DNA of 64,000 nt, taken from NCBI GenBank assembly GCA_950022655.1, contig OX465584.1:5403694-5467693 (forward strand), written 5' to 3'. Of this stretch, positions 28,023 through 39,719 are shown piece by piece (the stretch's first letter is position 1; every line of letters starts with the position of its first letter). A model generated the notes under the pieces. That model was given only the letters and a program-made list of their open reading frames with translations. It ran no database searches and was not told where the DNA came from. The translations under genes and the position numbers were made by a program. This DNA comes from Alentia gelatinosa (lineage: Eukaryota > Annelida > Polychaeta > Phyllodocida > Polynoidae).

Positions 28023-28647
28023 CACCATTTTTCTGGTTCATTGCGGGATTGCATTCAGTTTGCAAAATCTGTAAGTTTTTTTTAAAGATTTATTCTAATA
28101 AGTCATCTTTGATCTTTAGAAACATTTATAATTTGTATTGTCATCCATTGTAAAGAAGTGTAAACAAATTATTTGTGGAATCTTTTAATGGAAGGAGGTT
28201 GTGCTGGTTCTTCTCTGTGAATGACAGGGGAAGCAGTGTAAGTTCAAGGTCGCTCACACGTTGCTCTTGTTGGGTGTTACCTGTCCCATTGTTCATTGGG
28301 GTAGGTAACCAGGCTACCCCAACCTCAGATCTTAGGATAACTAACTAGATTAGCCACCAGCTCTTGTCTCCACTCTGTTCCAACCAGGAAATCCATAATT
28401 CATGTTTGATCTATTTCTGTTGCTCCCTCTTTTTAATTTTTGTGTGTGTAGAAAATGGTATAAGAACTGATGCTCCTAAGGACTAACACCTTAAAAACTG
28501 CTTATCAGTACAGAGATATTTTATCGGTGGGGTTTCCGTCAGGTGTAAATTGAAGGCATTCGGATTGAGTCAGCAGCAGGCAGATTTATTATTATTATTA
28601 TTCTTTTTTTATCCCAGTAGCTGAATTTAACTCACTTCCATTGAACC

Positions 28648-29458
28648 CTTAAGGTGGGTGTCCACTGAGCTCCCGACACACTACGACACACTGCGACAAG
28701 CCTTCCGACAAGCGTTACGACACAGAATCGAACGTTTTGGGTTTTTGTCGTAGCAGTGGACACACCGTTCCGACACGGCTTCCGACACACTGCGACACAC
28801 TCCGACATGACTACGACACAGCGTCCGTGTCGTAGCCGTGTCGTAGCCTTTCCGACAAGATTAAACATGTTCAATTTATCGTAGAGGTTGGCTTGTGTCA
28901 TAGTGTGTCGGAAGCATTCTGTACTATGTAACATCTATGAACCGCCCCCCCCCCACACACACGTGCGCCTTTATAAACTGTTATAATATCATATATACAA
29001 CATTTTACCCTCTGTTATATAGGGATATGCATTACGAATGGTCCATTGAACATATTCAGGAACATGATAAACATATACTATATATTTAATAATCATATAC
29101 TTTTAAAATCATAATCCAGGTCTGAGATACATGATTATAGATATTTGTTCGGATATCTAATACTATTGATAAAAGACATCAATTCACTACGTTTTTCTTT
29201 TCGAAAATTGAAGAAAAACTTATTTTTCAGTATATTTCCTATATAAATTAAGTCCCTCAAGGGAGCCGTTTGTGTCGGATTGTGTCGGTACCGTGGCAAC
29301 CTTTCTTTTCCCGCCAAACCGTTACGACACACTCCGACAAGGCTCTACGACACACTCCGACACACTCCGACAGAGCCCTTCCGACAGGGATTTTCTTTGT
29401 CGTAGTGTGTCGTAAGCCTTGTCGGAGTGTGTCGGAAGCAGTGGGTACCCACCTTTAA
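28648..29458. mobile_element. CGACA-ladder element J, copy 1
   Basis: The ends are CTTAAGGTGGGTGTCCACTG and GCAGTGGGTACCCACCTTTA. Both subterminal zones (28672-28830 and 29320-29430) are made of CGACA or its reverse TGTCG every 10-12 bp, for example CCGACACACTACGACACACT. The 400-bp middle is AT-rich and unrelated. Confidence 0.8.
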
Positions 29459-29741
29459 TCTCTTGGTTTCCCGAATAAATCAAAACCTGTGGAATTGATC
29501 AATGACAATATTTATTAGGAAGTGGTGCCAAATATCGAATTACAAAGATCGGTCGCTAACCTTTTGAATAATCTGTTTGCACTTGCTGATTTCTGAGAAA
29601 AAAAGATAAAACATCCATGGATGTTGGCCGACAAATGTATCGGCAGGTGGAGACGGAGTATAGACTCTCACTGTACGTAGTTATTAGTAGATAACTGTAA
29701 TCAGGGGGAGTATTGAGGCATAGGGGCGGCATTGGTATTGT

Positions 29742-30085
29742 CTTTACTATATACCCATGCCGTATATACTGTAAATACGCACCGTTTTGGCATATGATGT
29801 AAAAATACTGTACGGACCCCTGGTCCGTACACTAGAATACGGACCACCTAGCACTTCACATTTATTAAAACTTTGGTTGTTAAGAAAAATGAAATTGATT
29901 TTTTTTAAATTTCGGTTATATAGTAAATATGTAACGTCCAACCATGCTTGTACAAGTCACAGAACTCAATGATAATTTATGGTTTGTACGGAACTCGGCG
30001 TAAACGCCTGGGTCCGTACAAACGGTAAATTAGCATCTCGTTCTGTGACTTGTACAGCATGGTCAGGACGTTCTATATCATTACT
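29742..30085. mobile_element. Hairpin MITE-H, copy 1
   Basis: It begins ACTATATACCCATGCCGTAT and ends CAGGACGTTCTATATC. The arms TGTACAAGTCACAGAACTCA and CTCGTTCTGTGACTTGTACA and the inner TTTGTACGGAACTCGGCGTA with AACGCCTGGGTCCGTACAAA form a long hairpin. The copy at 48948-49247 is close to identical. Confidence 0.82.
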
Positions 30086-31590
30086 CTCTACAATCTGTGT
30101 TGTATCTGGCCAAACCCAGGTTCACTCCGTGCATGAGACTGCTACCACAAAATCAGTCTTCGACATTTTCAAATGCAAAAGAATCAGTAGATGAAGTCCA
30201 GAATTCTAATAAAAAGTAACACTTTTAGCCCATGATTTGGTGATATTTTAAGCCAGTAAAAAAAGTACCCCTATTCTGAAGCCACTGCAAGTTGATGAAA
30301 CTCCGAAGAAAAAATGTGTACTGGGTATATATATTTTATCATACACCAGCGCACATTGCTCTTATACTGTCTAGCCTCTTCTCCCTGTATTATAAAAATG
30401 ATGTACGGCACACTGGGCCATACATTGTTTGTGGACCAGCTCTGCGCATGTCCAAATTGTACTTCGAATGGCGTTTACAGATTTTCAAATATTTCAAGGT
30501 GTATAAAAAGGGAAAACAGACCCAGCATTTAAACATTGAATTGTCACCATCCATAGACTTGAGAATTCCGCCGAACGGAAGACATGCTGAAGGCATCTCC
30601 ATAAGTCAGACTTTTTTGCAGTTTAAGGATTATGTTCATCAGAAATTTCTCCAAATATCATTGATATACAATCTCATTTCTTTGATGCTGCCGGCTTTTA
30701 TACAATTTTATAATTTCCAGTCAATATTGTATTTATTATTCACCTTTTCATTTAGGTTCGCACTATTTTTTTTTCATACGCACTATTTTCTGTATGCGCC
30801 GAGATTTGCTCCCCGGGGCATACAACATATCTACATGTATATGCTCCGGGTATGTAGATACACGCTGCCCAAGTGTTTTCTATGGACACTATGTATTAAT
30901 TAGGTGGATAATAAATGTCATCACGTTTAGAGAAAGAAAAAGGATTACAGAGTAGAAGGTAATGATGCGAAGATTTTTCTATATTTTTTTCATCATTTTT
31001 TTTATTGGACATCGGTTCGCATACACCAGGGTATCGCGGTCTACCATCTTATCCTATCATATAAACGTTGTTACACGAAACATTTAAACAGGAAATACAT
31101 CAATTTATATAGAATATCCGTTCATTTTGTCATCAATGTCAGCCTTCCCCATACATTACATAATCTGTAAATATAACATGAAACAGTCTCTTGTGAACGT
31201 ACAGCTGTGTTCAGCATATTGAAGTATCAATTGATGCAGTTTCCATGAATGGACCTGTATTTTGTTTATACCTCTGAAATTGAGACTTTCCTTAAAGGTA
31301 AAGGTCAAAGCTGAATGCAACTGTCTAATTAGCTCAATTATTTCTTTGGACCCTTGTGACTTTTGCAACCACTTATATCGATTCTTCTTTGAGAGGCTGC
31401 ATTTTAAGAAAAGCTTTTCATATTGTAAACGGTAGCTGCGGATATGTCCAGTGCACGATCCTGATGTGTCGGTAGTAATAATATATTATATATATAATTA
31501 TAATTAAAATAAATAAAATGTTTTTAATTGGGTAAATGATTAGCAAATACAATACATTCGTGGTCTACCATCATCCACCATGTACGGTGC
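30086..31590. other. Intergenic with repeat pieces and one chance open frame
   Basis: The frame from 30292 to 30903 (203 codons) crosses at least two repeat pieces: 30430-30535 is related to 53105-53215, and 30780-30900 is a hairpin-K relative (ATGTAGATACACGCTGCCCA, TGTTTTCTATGGACACT). It is therefore not annotated as a gene. The rest shows nothing. Confidence 0.55.
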
Positions 31591-31595
31591 TAGTA

Positions 31596-32011
31596 ATATG
31601 AGAAAACGTGGTTACTGAGCCCGTACGGATGACCGTTCGAGGTCATTTGATGAAAAAATACGGCCCGACGAGAACGGCCATCCGTACGGGCCCAGTCACT
31701 ACGTTTTCTTATTACTATACACCTCCTAATCGTTTCAAACGCCCTTTTATTGGCCATACAAAGATCACTGCCATTCACTATTTTTTCATGAAATGGCCAA
31801 GAACGGTCATCCATACAGGCTCAGTCACTACGTTTTCTTATTACTATACAGCTCCTAATCGTTTAAAACGCTGTTTTATTAACATTACAAAAGCTACTGC
31901 CATTCACTACGGCCCGCTGTCACAGCGGGCGCGAACATTATCCATACTACACCCCTAGCAGCGGGCAGTATTTCATACATGTTCGGCCATAGGTGTATAG
32001 TAATAGTCTAG
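31596..32011. mobile_element. MITE-B copy 2 with partial internal duplication
   Basis: It runs from TATGAGAAAACGTGGTTACT to TACATGTTCGGCCATAGGTG with TATAGTAATAG, the reverse of 7740-8066. The segment CACTACGTTTTCTTATTACT followed by ATACACCTCCTAATCG occurs twice (about 31705 and 31828), so a block of about 120 bp was duplicated. Frames through it are not coding. Confidence 0.78.
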
Positions 32012-32284
32012 GCCAGTCTGTTAGTTACTTACCTTATGCTGTTCTCCTGATGTATCTACAGATAATGTTCTCAGAAGTGAAATTATGATGACTTATGGTC
32101 ATACGTTGATATACATAATTATAACAAATTGAAATACCTAGAGGCCTAGACTAGCTAGGTGTAGACCTTAAGAAGAAGGGAGTAAGAACTCAAACACAGA
32201 GGTACTATGTGCTTCTATGAGTCAAGAACTTAAGTCTTATTTAATGACAGGTTCATCCATCTTATATACAGACAGCAGGTGGCA

Positions 32285-33833
32285 TCTTGATACAGAGTAA
32301 GCTTTAGACTTGCTCAAGTCTTTGATTTTGAACATTCATTAAATGATTAAACACAATCAGAATAAAGTTCATTAAAGTATGTATCCTTCTCTAACTGGCC
32401 CATGAATCAAATACTTGTCTATTATGAACCAAATCTCCCGTTTATGGCCCCAAGCCACTCCCTGTAACCTCATACTTCCTCCTACCCCTCCCCTTCCCCT
32501 CCTCCAGTTCCCTGGCTGCCTGTCACCTCTTGCACATAAGCGTGGCGCTGTGATCGTGTTTTGCTGGTTCTTTATACTTGATAAACTACCAGCCGCGCAC
32601 AAGCGAAATTTCCGTACTCTAGAACGAGGCGAGCACTGTAAGAGTGAAGCCAACACTGCAGCAAGTGTCTAATACCACTGTGATAATGAAAATTTAAGTT
32701 GCTCTTCTGTCATAAATAAACGGCCGAATTTTACAATTAAAACATTTTCAGAAAGCTTGGACTTAGGCCTATCTGTTGGTGCAATTATGATATACCTGTG
32801 TTATGGCTATGATTTCCTATCATAGCTTGAACTTCGGAATTGTTTAGGTACAAAAAACACAAACATGTTACCTTCCTGCTTTCACAGTGATTTAATGAAA
32901 AATCTATCGCGATGACCTAAGAAAATAAACATCATACCTTCTTAGGCATTTCAAGACGATTAAAATGATACCAATATTACAAAGGTTGTGATAGATATTT
33001 CCTGAGGTAATAGACTAATAATGCATCAGTTAATTGTCAGGAAATTTGGGAATTTATCACAATATTTGATAATGTTTTAAGTCTGATACAATAATTACAG
33101 TAGAATAATTAAATGATAAGATATACAGGGGAATAAATATTGCACTTGTAAAATATAGCAACCTTTGACAACTTTGTATCAAAGCCAGTATCTAAAATGC
33201 AATAATATCAGAAAATCAACTTTTTTCTAGTGCTCTTTTTGACTCCTTGTCATCTATGATAATGCTCCATTATCCCAGGAAATATTTATCACAGCCTGGC
33301 AATATAGGTATCATATTAATTGTCATGAAATACCTAATAAGATAGTTATTTCTGTAGGTCATCGCGATAGATTTTTCAATAAATCTCTGTGAAAACAGGA
33401 TGGTTACATGTTTTGGTTTTTTTACCTAAAACAATTCCAATGTTCAATCTATGACAGGAAATGTTAGCCATAACACAGGTATATCATATATATACCAGCA
33501 GATAGGTCTAAATCTCAGCTTTCGAACAATGTATTGATAATACAAATCGGCCGATTAGTTAAGATGTGAGAGCGATTTCCATCTTTCAAGTTAGAGAAAC
33601 ACAAGTATTTTTATCAATATTCAGGACTGAGTGGAGAGGGCTTGTCTCGTTTTCGATTGACTTACATAGGCGGCCATTACAAGATGGCGCCAGTGTGAAG
33701 AGGGGCAATAGCAACAAATTTCGCCTGCTCCTGACTGTGACTCGATTGGGATCAAAGTGAGAGGGTATCAACCTCCCAGCAGATATCCTGACCAGTATGA
33801 TCTGTATGGAGAGTGTAGCTAAGTGAAGCTAAA
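32285..33833. repeat. Old repeat R, interrupted copy
   Basis: Bases 32285-32520 and 33707-33833 match, in reverse, the continuous copy at 57666-58070: TTGCTCAAGTCTTTGATTTT, TGGCCCATGAATCAAATACT, CAAATTTCGCCTGCTCCTGA, AGTGAGAGGGTATCAACCTC and CAGCAGATATCCTGACCAGT. Fold-back element D interrupts it. A third partial copy is at 47195-47312. Confidence 0.75.
32521..33706. mobile_element. Fold-back element D, copy 2, opposite orientation
   Basis: It begins TCACCTCTTGCACATAAGCG and ends CAAGATGGCGCCAGTGTGAA, the reverse of the copy at 5083-6284, and shares the whole internal order (AATCTATCGCGATGACCTAA, GATAGATATTTCCTGAGG and so on). It interrupts an older repeat that is found intact at 57666-58070. 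Confidence 0.82.
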
Positions 33834-33834
33834 C

Positions 33835-33975
33835 AGTGCCAGAAATCCATAGACAACAATCGATGGTTTTGTGGATAGGCGGCCGTAAACCACAAGAGGT
33901 TGACGCGTAGTACTACGACGTCAACCTCGAGTGGTTTACAGAGCCGCCTATCCACATAATCATCGTTTGTTGTAT
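33835..33975. repeat. Long hairpin with GACGCGTAGTA loop
   Basis: GTGGATAGGCGGCCGTAAAC and CACAAGAGGTTGACG pair with CGTCAACCTCGAGTGG and TTTACAGAGCCGCCTATCCA. The loop CGTAGTACTA resembles that of the hairpin-K cores (GACGCGTAGTA). Confidence 0.75.
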
Positions 33976-34049
33976 TTATTATCCATTATTTCGAATAAAT
34001 TAAACCCAGTAATTGCCATATTAAAGGGTATAATAATAGGGACTATTTC

Positions 34050-35250
34050 TTTGCTCTATAGCACAAACGGACTATTTTTCCCGTATACCATGGTGTTGGT
34101 CGCACATGCTAGGAGGGCCGCTCACATCACTAACAACTCAAGTATCAGTGTCATGTCAGAGCAGCCTGCCCCCATTTGGTCAGACCAGGAACTAAAGTGA
34201 GTGATAATGAGGGTAAACATGCCATACACTACACGCTGCCACAGCAGGACCCTAAAGTGAGGTTCTCACTAAGTGAGAAATGTCCCTCTAATTACTGTCA
34301 CGTGACTTCTCCTTGGTGGGCAGTAAAAGAATGGCAGGGAGGGCGAAAAATATCCAACATGTTGAATTCCCGAATCTCAAGCGATTTTTTACTTTTGAAA
34401 AGATGGGGGTTGAACATAACTACAGTGGCCCAGAAATATATGTACCTGCACAGAATCGAAGGGAACATTCTCACTGTTAACCTATTTACCTTTGATAAAG
34501 CCGTGGTAAATAACTATAAAGTGGAAGACACACTGTACAGTATAGTTTCTTAAGATGTATGGAGAGTGAAGAGTCACGAGAGTGAGAATCTCGTGGAAAG
34601 AAAAACTTGAACCGGTTCTTCTTTTTTATGTAGATCTATACAGAAACATACCTTTTCTCTCATGATTTATCAAAGTTTAGTATTGTAGTTTTCTGATCTA
34701 CTTTTCTCGTGAGAAACCAATGAGATAACAATTGTGGTCACACATTAGCAGCCAGCAACCTATCGCCTTCTGTACTAGTGGGAACTATACTGTAAACTTT
34801 TGGCCACCGATTTAGGAACATAGAAACCACAACTTGTCGGCCACAAAATAACATCTGAAGGAGATGGTTCATTAATCGTTGCCTGACCCTTGCCTAGCTG
34901 TCCTACATCTACTGACTAGGGCTGACTCCGTTAGGATGCCTCGCCTGAGACAAATTACTCTCTGTTTGTTGCCGACAAAGGTATATCAATGTTCCGAAAT
35001 CGGTAGATGTGTATTGGGCTTCAGGTTACTCCTATCAACGAGTATAGAGAGTATACTCGTTGCTCCCATTGTCAAAACATCTTATGCTTACAACAGATTA
35101 TTTTATACAACACTATGGCCCCAAAGACAATTCTGGGATATTTCTTTCTTGTTCATAGTTTATTCAACAAACCCCTCAGTTTGCCTGTAATAATTGTGGT
35201 CACACGTTAGCAGCCAGCAGCCTATCACCATTTGTAAAACTGCCTTCAGT
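34050..35250. other. Intergenic, structured but no gene
   Basis: The hairpin CACGAGAGTGAGAATCTCGT lies at 34574-34593 and AACGAGTATAGAGAGTATAC with TCGTT at 35038-35062. Open frames of 89-125 codons carry no family resemblance. Confidence 0.45.
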
Positions 35251-35560
35251 CAGAACAACACGCAGACGTCACGTGATCAACTCGGACGCACGCTGTCTGC
35301 CGCGCACGCGCTAACCTCCATGTGGGTGCGCCCTACCCAGAACCCTTTGCCCGCCGACGCATGCGCAGACTGCGGCAAGTTTCTCACTCTCCAAGCTGAT
35401 ACTTTACGGTTTGTGTAGCTCCGCCGGGGCCGTGTATGTGGTTGGAGAGTGTGGGACGCCGTGGAGCGTGGATTATGTTTTTTAGGGTCGTAAAAACACC
35501 GGAAGTGACGTTATCGCTGCTGGTGGCCGGTCGGTACTGAGTGCACGGGAGTCACTCAAA
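35250..35560. promoter_or_regulatory. CpG-rich patch with TCACGTGA E-box
   Basis: GACGTCACGTGATCAACTCG at 35266-35285 overlaps a CRE-like TGACGTCA-type half and a CACGTG box. The next 250 bp are rich in CpG (ACGCGCTAACC, GCCGACGCATGCGCAGAC) and include CACTCTCCAAGC and GGAGAGTG. A promoter is possible, but no transcript can be attached to it. Confidence 0.35.
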
Positions 35561-35744
35561 CTAAGCTGTATTTTGTACATGTTTATCTCTTTTCATCTGT
35601 AGCAGTACTCGGGGGGGGGGGGGGCGCAGGGGGGAAGGGGGTTGGGGTAGCTGGTCCCCCTGAGATTTGGGGTAAAAAATATTTTTACCTCTATTTTCAG
35701 ATTTACTCTGTATGATAGAGCTTTTTTGCGTCTTTGAATCTATG

Positions 35745-35915
35745 AAACCCCAGTCGGGTCATACCAAAGACTTATACAAAAATGGTACCCACTGCCCATT
35801 CGGTTTAACACCCGCCATTACAATGAGAAATTGGGGCAAGGGCCCGAATGTAAGAACGGCTGTATAGCCGAATTTGGTGATTGTGAACACAAATATTCCC
35901 TAATAAAAATTGCCC
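35745..35915 (+). mobile_element. SINE-2, 5'-truncated copy
   Basis: It matches 52430-52615: GTCGGGTCATACCAAAGACT, ATGGTACCCACTGCCCATT, AACACCCGCCATTA, AACGGCTGTATAGCCGAA and CCCTAATAAAAATT. The A box is gone. Confidence 0.75.
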
Positions 35916-36004
35916 CCCCCCCCCAAAAAAAAACAGAAGAATTAGTCATCAAATGTGCAATAGCAGACTTTCATGATACTCACCCACCCCCTACCATACA
36001 TTAT

Positions 36005-36118
36005 ATATATATGATAATATGAAAACAGGCTGACAGTCTTCGTGCGTCAAAAATACCTGGGAAATATACCGCGTATTTTTGACGTACGAGGACAATCAAC
36101 CAGATTCTGTATAGTAGG
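36005..36118. mobile_element. Hairpin MITE-G fragment
   Basis: GATAATATGAAAACAGGCTG, ACAGTCTTCGTGCGTCAAAA and GCGTATTTTTGACGTACGAG are the arms of the MITE-G hairpin with a shortened loop. Confidence 0.72.
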
Positions 36119-36537
36119 ACCACGAATGGACATTGATTCGCCCAGAGTGAGTACATTTCCTCATAGGCTGCCAATCACTACAGAAATGAAGACATGAAGG
36201 AGAAATTGGTGAATAATCGCATCACTGGGCTGCAGAGTGCTGTCAGCAGTCTCCCAGCACATCCTTCCTGCCATCCACCACTTGACCAGTGTTCCGGGAC
36301 CTCTGCTGGGAGAGTGTGTGTGTTGTGAGCTGTGCGCATGCGTGGTGGAGCGTCCTCTGGTGGTTCGGAGAGGAGGCTTGTTGGCATCTTGTCTGTCTGG
36401 CTGAGTGTAAACCCATAAATCACTCTCTCTCACACCCCAAGGGGTGGGCGTATAACCCTTTACTGACGGGGGTCTGTGGTTGGCAAGTGCCGCTGTACAC
36501 TGGCCGCCAGAGCTACACTACGTTTGCTCTGGTTACG

Positions 36538-36715
36538 TTAAAGGCACATCCTACAATTCACAGTGGCGCCACCTGGTGACTTAGATAATGTCAATTATTA
36601 GTCAAAACTGGTTTCTTGGGATTTATTCTAATTCTACATGAGTAAATCTAACATCTTTTCCAGTTCATCCAATCTCAATAGGTAAAACAAGGACGGTGAC
36701 CTATGATTTTAAAAA
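36538..36715. mobile_element. Element M, partial copy
   Basis: TTAAAGGCACATCCTACAAT and CAGTGGCGCCACCTGGTGAC followed by TAGTCAAAACTGGTTTC match the end of the element at 54192-54815. The opposite end is not clear. Confidence 0.68.
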
Positions 36716-36734
36716 CATAAATAAGTAGTACTAT

Positions 36735-37275
36735 TCATGGACTATTACCTACCATATTTAAAACGTTAGAATTCCGTCGAATCCGCTTGAAGTTGCTCCC
36801 GTACATAGAGACATAGTGAACCACACCTAGGCTTGGAGATTGAAGAGCCACGAGAGTGAGATTCTCGTGCAGTTCTAAACTGTAAGCTGCCACTATTTTT
36901 GTGTGTTTCTCTACACAGATGTACTTCTATACTTAGGATTTGTTTCTATCCATACTGAAATCATAATTTAGAACTGTAGTTTTCCGATTGTCTTGCCCCG
37001 TGATCAGCCACGAGAATAATTGCGCTGGTTACCTACTATATCTAAAACGGTAGAATTTTGTGATATCCGCTTGGAGTTGCTGCCGTACATAGAGACATAG
37101 TGAACCAGACCTAGGCGTGGAGAATGACGGCCCACGAGAGTGAGATTCTCGTGCAGTACTTAACTGAATCCTGCTAATTCTTTTTGTGTTTCTTCACACA
37201 GATGTACTTCTATTCTTGATATTTGTTTCTAGCTGTACTGAAGTTTTCTGATCTCCTTTCACATTTGGCTGGTTG
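36735..37275. repeat. Diverged tandem duplication, about 290 bp, two units
   Basis: Units beginning at about 36743 and 37027 share TTACCTACCATATTTAAAAC-type starts, CGTACATAGAGACATAGTGA, CCACGAGAGTGAGATTCTCG and CACAGATGTACTTCTAT. A third, partial unit with the same hairpin is at 34558-34720. Each unit has a short stem (CACGAGA...TCTCGTG) followed 30-50 bp later by a T-rich run. Confidence 0.75.
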
Positions 37276-37429
37276 CCGGTAAAATACCCGTGTCCCACGA
37301 AATAATAGGAGCACTGTATCCTGTAGTGCGGAATAATAACCACAAGTTTACGATGGTTTCCATTTCTTCCGCTAGGGGGCCCAACAGCAGTTAGAAATCG
37401 TGTACTTCATACACGCAGGATAGGTGGGG

Positions 37430-37595
37430 GTGGCAATCAACGCCGACTCGACGAAGTCGCTAGTAGTCGGTAAAATCTGTGTCACATGAAATAATAGTCC
37501 GGAACTAATTGATAGTTTCAGGTATTAATAGTAGGGGGCGCCACTAAATCACTCACCGATCAAATACGACGACGCGACGAAGTCGCTAGTATGTC
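37430..37595. repeat. Short repeat GCGACGAAGTCGCTAGTA
   Basis: CGACGAAGTCGCTAGTA occurs at about 37448 and 37575; GCGACGAAGTCGC is itself palindromic. Each is near a GGTAAAAT...CACATGAAATAATAG-type box that is also at 37277-37305. Confidence 0.65.
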
Positions 37596-38593
37596 TTTAA
37601 ATCCGTGGCCGCCTTGACCCACTACCTATTTGTGTTTCTTACTCTCCCAGCAGATGTCTTATGTGACCTGGACCTTGGGTTGGAGAATTTATTCAATTCT
37701 CACTACTGAAGCTATTTTTCCATGTTCATATTTCCTTCTGTGTCTATTTTAAATCAAATAATCATAAAAGTATACTTTATTATGAATTTTGTGATCTATG
37801 AATATTTCTTAATGAGTATTTCGTCTCTCAGTGTCCATTGATAAAGAAAACTGCTTGGTCTGAGAGTGAGAATCCGTGGACACGTCCATGGGTTAACGTT
37901 ACTATGACGACTACAGATCGTCAAATTCTTCAGATTATACAATTTGGCCAATTGACGCCGGCGACTATTTCGTTAATATATGGAAAACGGGAAGCTGGCA
38001 GACCGCACCGAATTGTATTGCAAACTGACCCAAAGTAAAAAAAATAAAAAAGTGATAGAAAAACACACAAAAAATAAATAAAAAAGATGATAAAATGAAT
38101 ACAAGGGCAAAATACATGTTCGCTTCTCTCCATATCCCACGGCAGCCTCTCCTATTCCCATGACTGCTAACTTTGTTCAGGGAATTAGCGAGGACAAAAA
38201 CAAATCAAAATCAGCTATACTCCGGCAGTTGACACATATAATTTAGCATGAATGCCGTGATTCTCATGATTAATATGTATCGTAGAAAATCACTGTTTTC
38301 ACGGAATGCTCCCGGAACCGAGATTCCGCCGCACCCGGGACGCTGCTACGTCACTTCCGCCTCGACCCCGCGTCTCCTGAGCGTCCAGCCTCGTTCTAAC
38401 ATGATGCGCGGCACTCTCCAAGCATAGATTGCGCTGCTTGTACCTCTGCGCCGAACCTGCCTGTTAAGAGCAACGAGTACTTTATACTCGTTGTTTAGAG
38501 GCAAGATCTGCTCCATATATGTTGATATTTCATATATCGTAATTTCTGAACAATTTGAAGAGCACCTTGTGATCTATTTGTGATAAAGATACA

Positions 38594-38722
38594 TACAGTA
38601 GAACCCCGCCTAACGGACACCCCGCGTAAGCGGGCACCCCACATAGCCTAAGCGTACACTTTTGCTCAGAAACCAAAGGCCAGAAACCCCGTGTAAGCGG
38701 CCACCGACGGACACCCTCCAAA
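38594..38722. mobile_element. MITE-C copy 4
   Basis: The left end is ACAGTAGAACCCCGCCTAAC. GACACCCCGCGTAAGCGGGC and CCGTGTAAGCGGCCACC are the family boxes. The right terminus is truncated. Confidence 0.78.
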
Positions 38723-39719
38723 AATAGACTAATCGGGATTTTTATGAGTGTGTGTATTCATAGAAAGTTTGTAATTCAAAATTGAATGATTTCGGATCCA
38801 ATTAAGATATTGGAAAATGAATTTCAGATCTATCATCACCTATGTCTCCCCTATATATCGATATATAGCACTTGTTCAATATTTCCCAACCACTAACTCA
38901 TTAAAAATCTTTCCGGTATACCACGTGACTGTATTGGAGCAGGGATAAGTATCCCACGAGTGATCTGCTGGGAGAGTGACCCCGTGTCTCTCAGGACCGG
39001 GCTAGTTCCACGTACACACACCAGGGGTCAGGGCCGGCGACCCAGGTCGCAGCAATCTCCACGCACATTCTTCCTACCGCTTACCTATACGAGCAGGTCG
39101 CGTGATATATGCTTGGAGAGTGAGGTCGGAATGGATGAGGAGGAGTGGGAGAGGGGAGGGGGTCAATCAGGGGGTATGTATAGCGCCCTGGGTCAATCGG
39201 GAAAGTGAGGGGCACTGGTGGAGTAAAAATGCTGCGTGGTGATGGAGTAGGAGTGGCTGGTCAGTCGTTCTCCAGTCATAACACTCCTCAGCGGAATCCG
39301 TGAGTAGTTCACCGAGCGACTCGATAGGCCGAGTCAGCAGAAAATCACAAACAATGCACTGCGATGTAGATAAATGCGTGAATTCCCGTGAATCTGATCG
39401 ATGAATGCCTTACAGAAGGGCATGGTGAAAGGGTGCAACATTTAATAACTCTATCATTGATTAATAGAAGGGAAACATGAATGAATGTTAAGGAAATACA
39501 GGTAATTCCTTATTCCTTACAATATACCTTGAGGTATTGATAAAAAAAGGCAATTTGTTGACCTCCGATCGGTATCTATGCCCACCATTATTGAGAAACT
39601 TTAACTTGTTTGTTTTCTTTACACATCTAAGCTTCGATCGGAATGGTCCAAATGGCGTCACGTGGTCAGTCTTGCTATGAATACGTCAGGTATGAAAACT
39701 GCTACTACAACCTCAGCAG

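Noticed and set aside
30292..30903. Plus-strand frame of 203 codons with hydrophobic stretches
   Set aside because: It crosses repeat pieces shared with 53105-53215 and 58500-58555, has no family resemblance, and ends in a hairpin element.
34176..34553. Plus-strand frame of 125 codons
   Set aside because: No family resemblance and no splice-linked neighbours; composition like the surrounding DNA.
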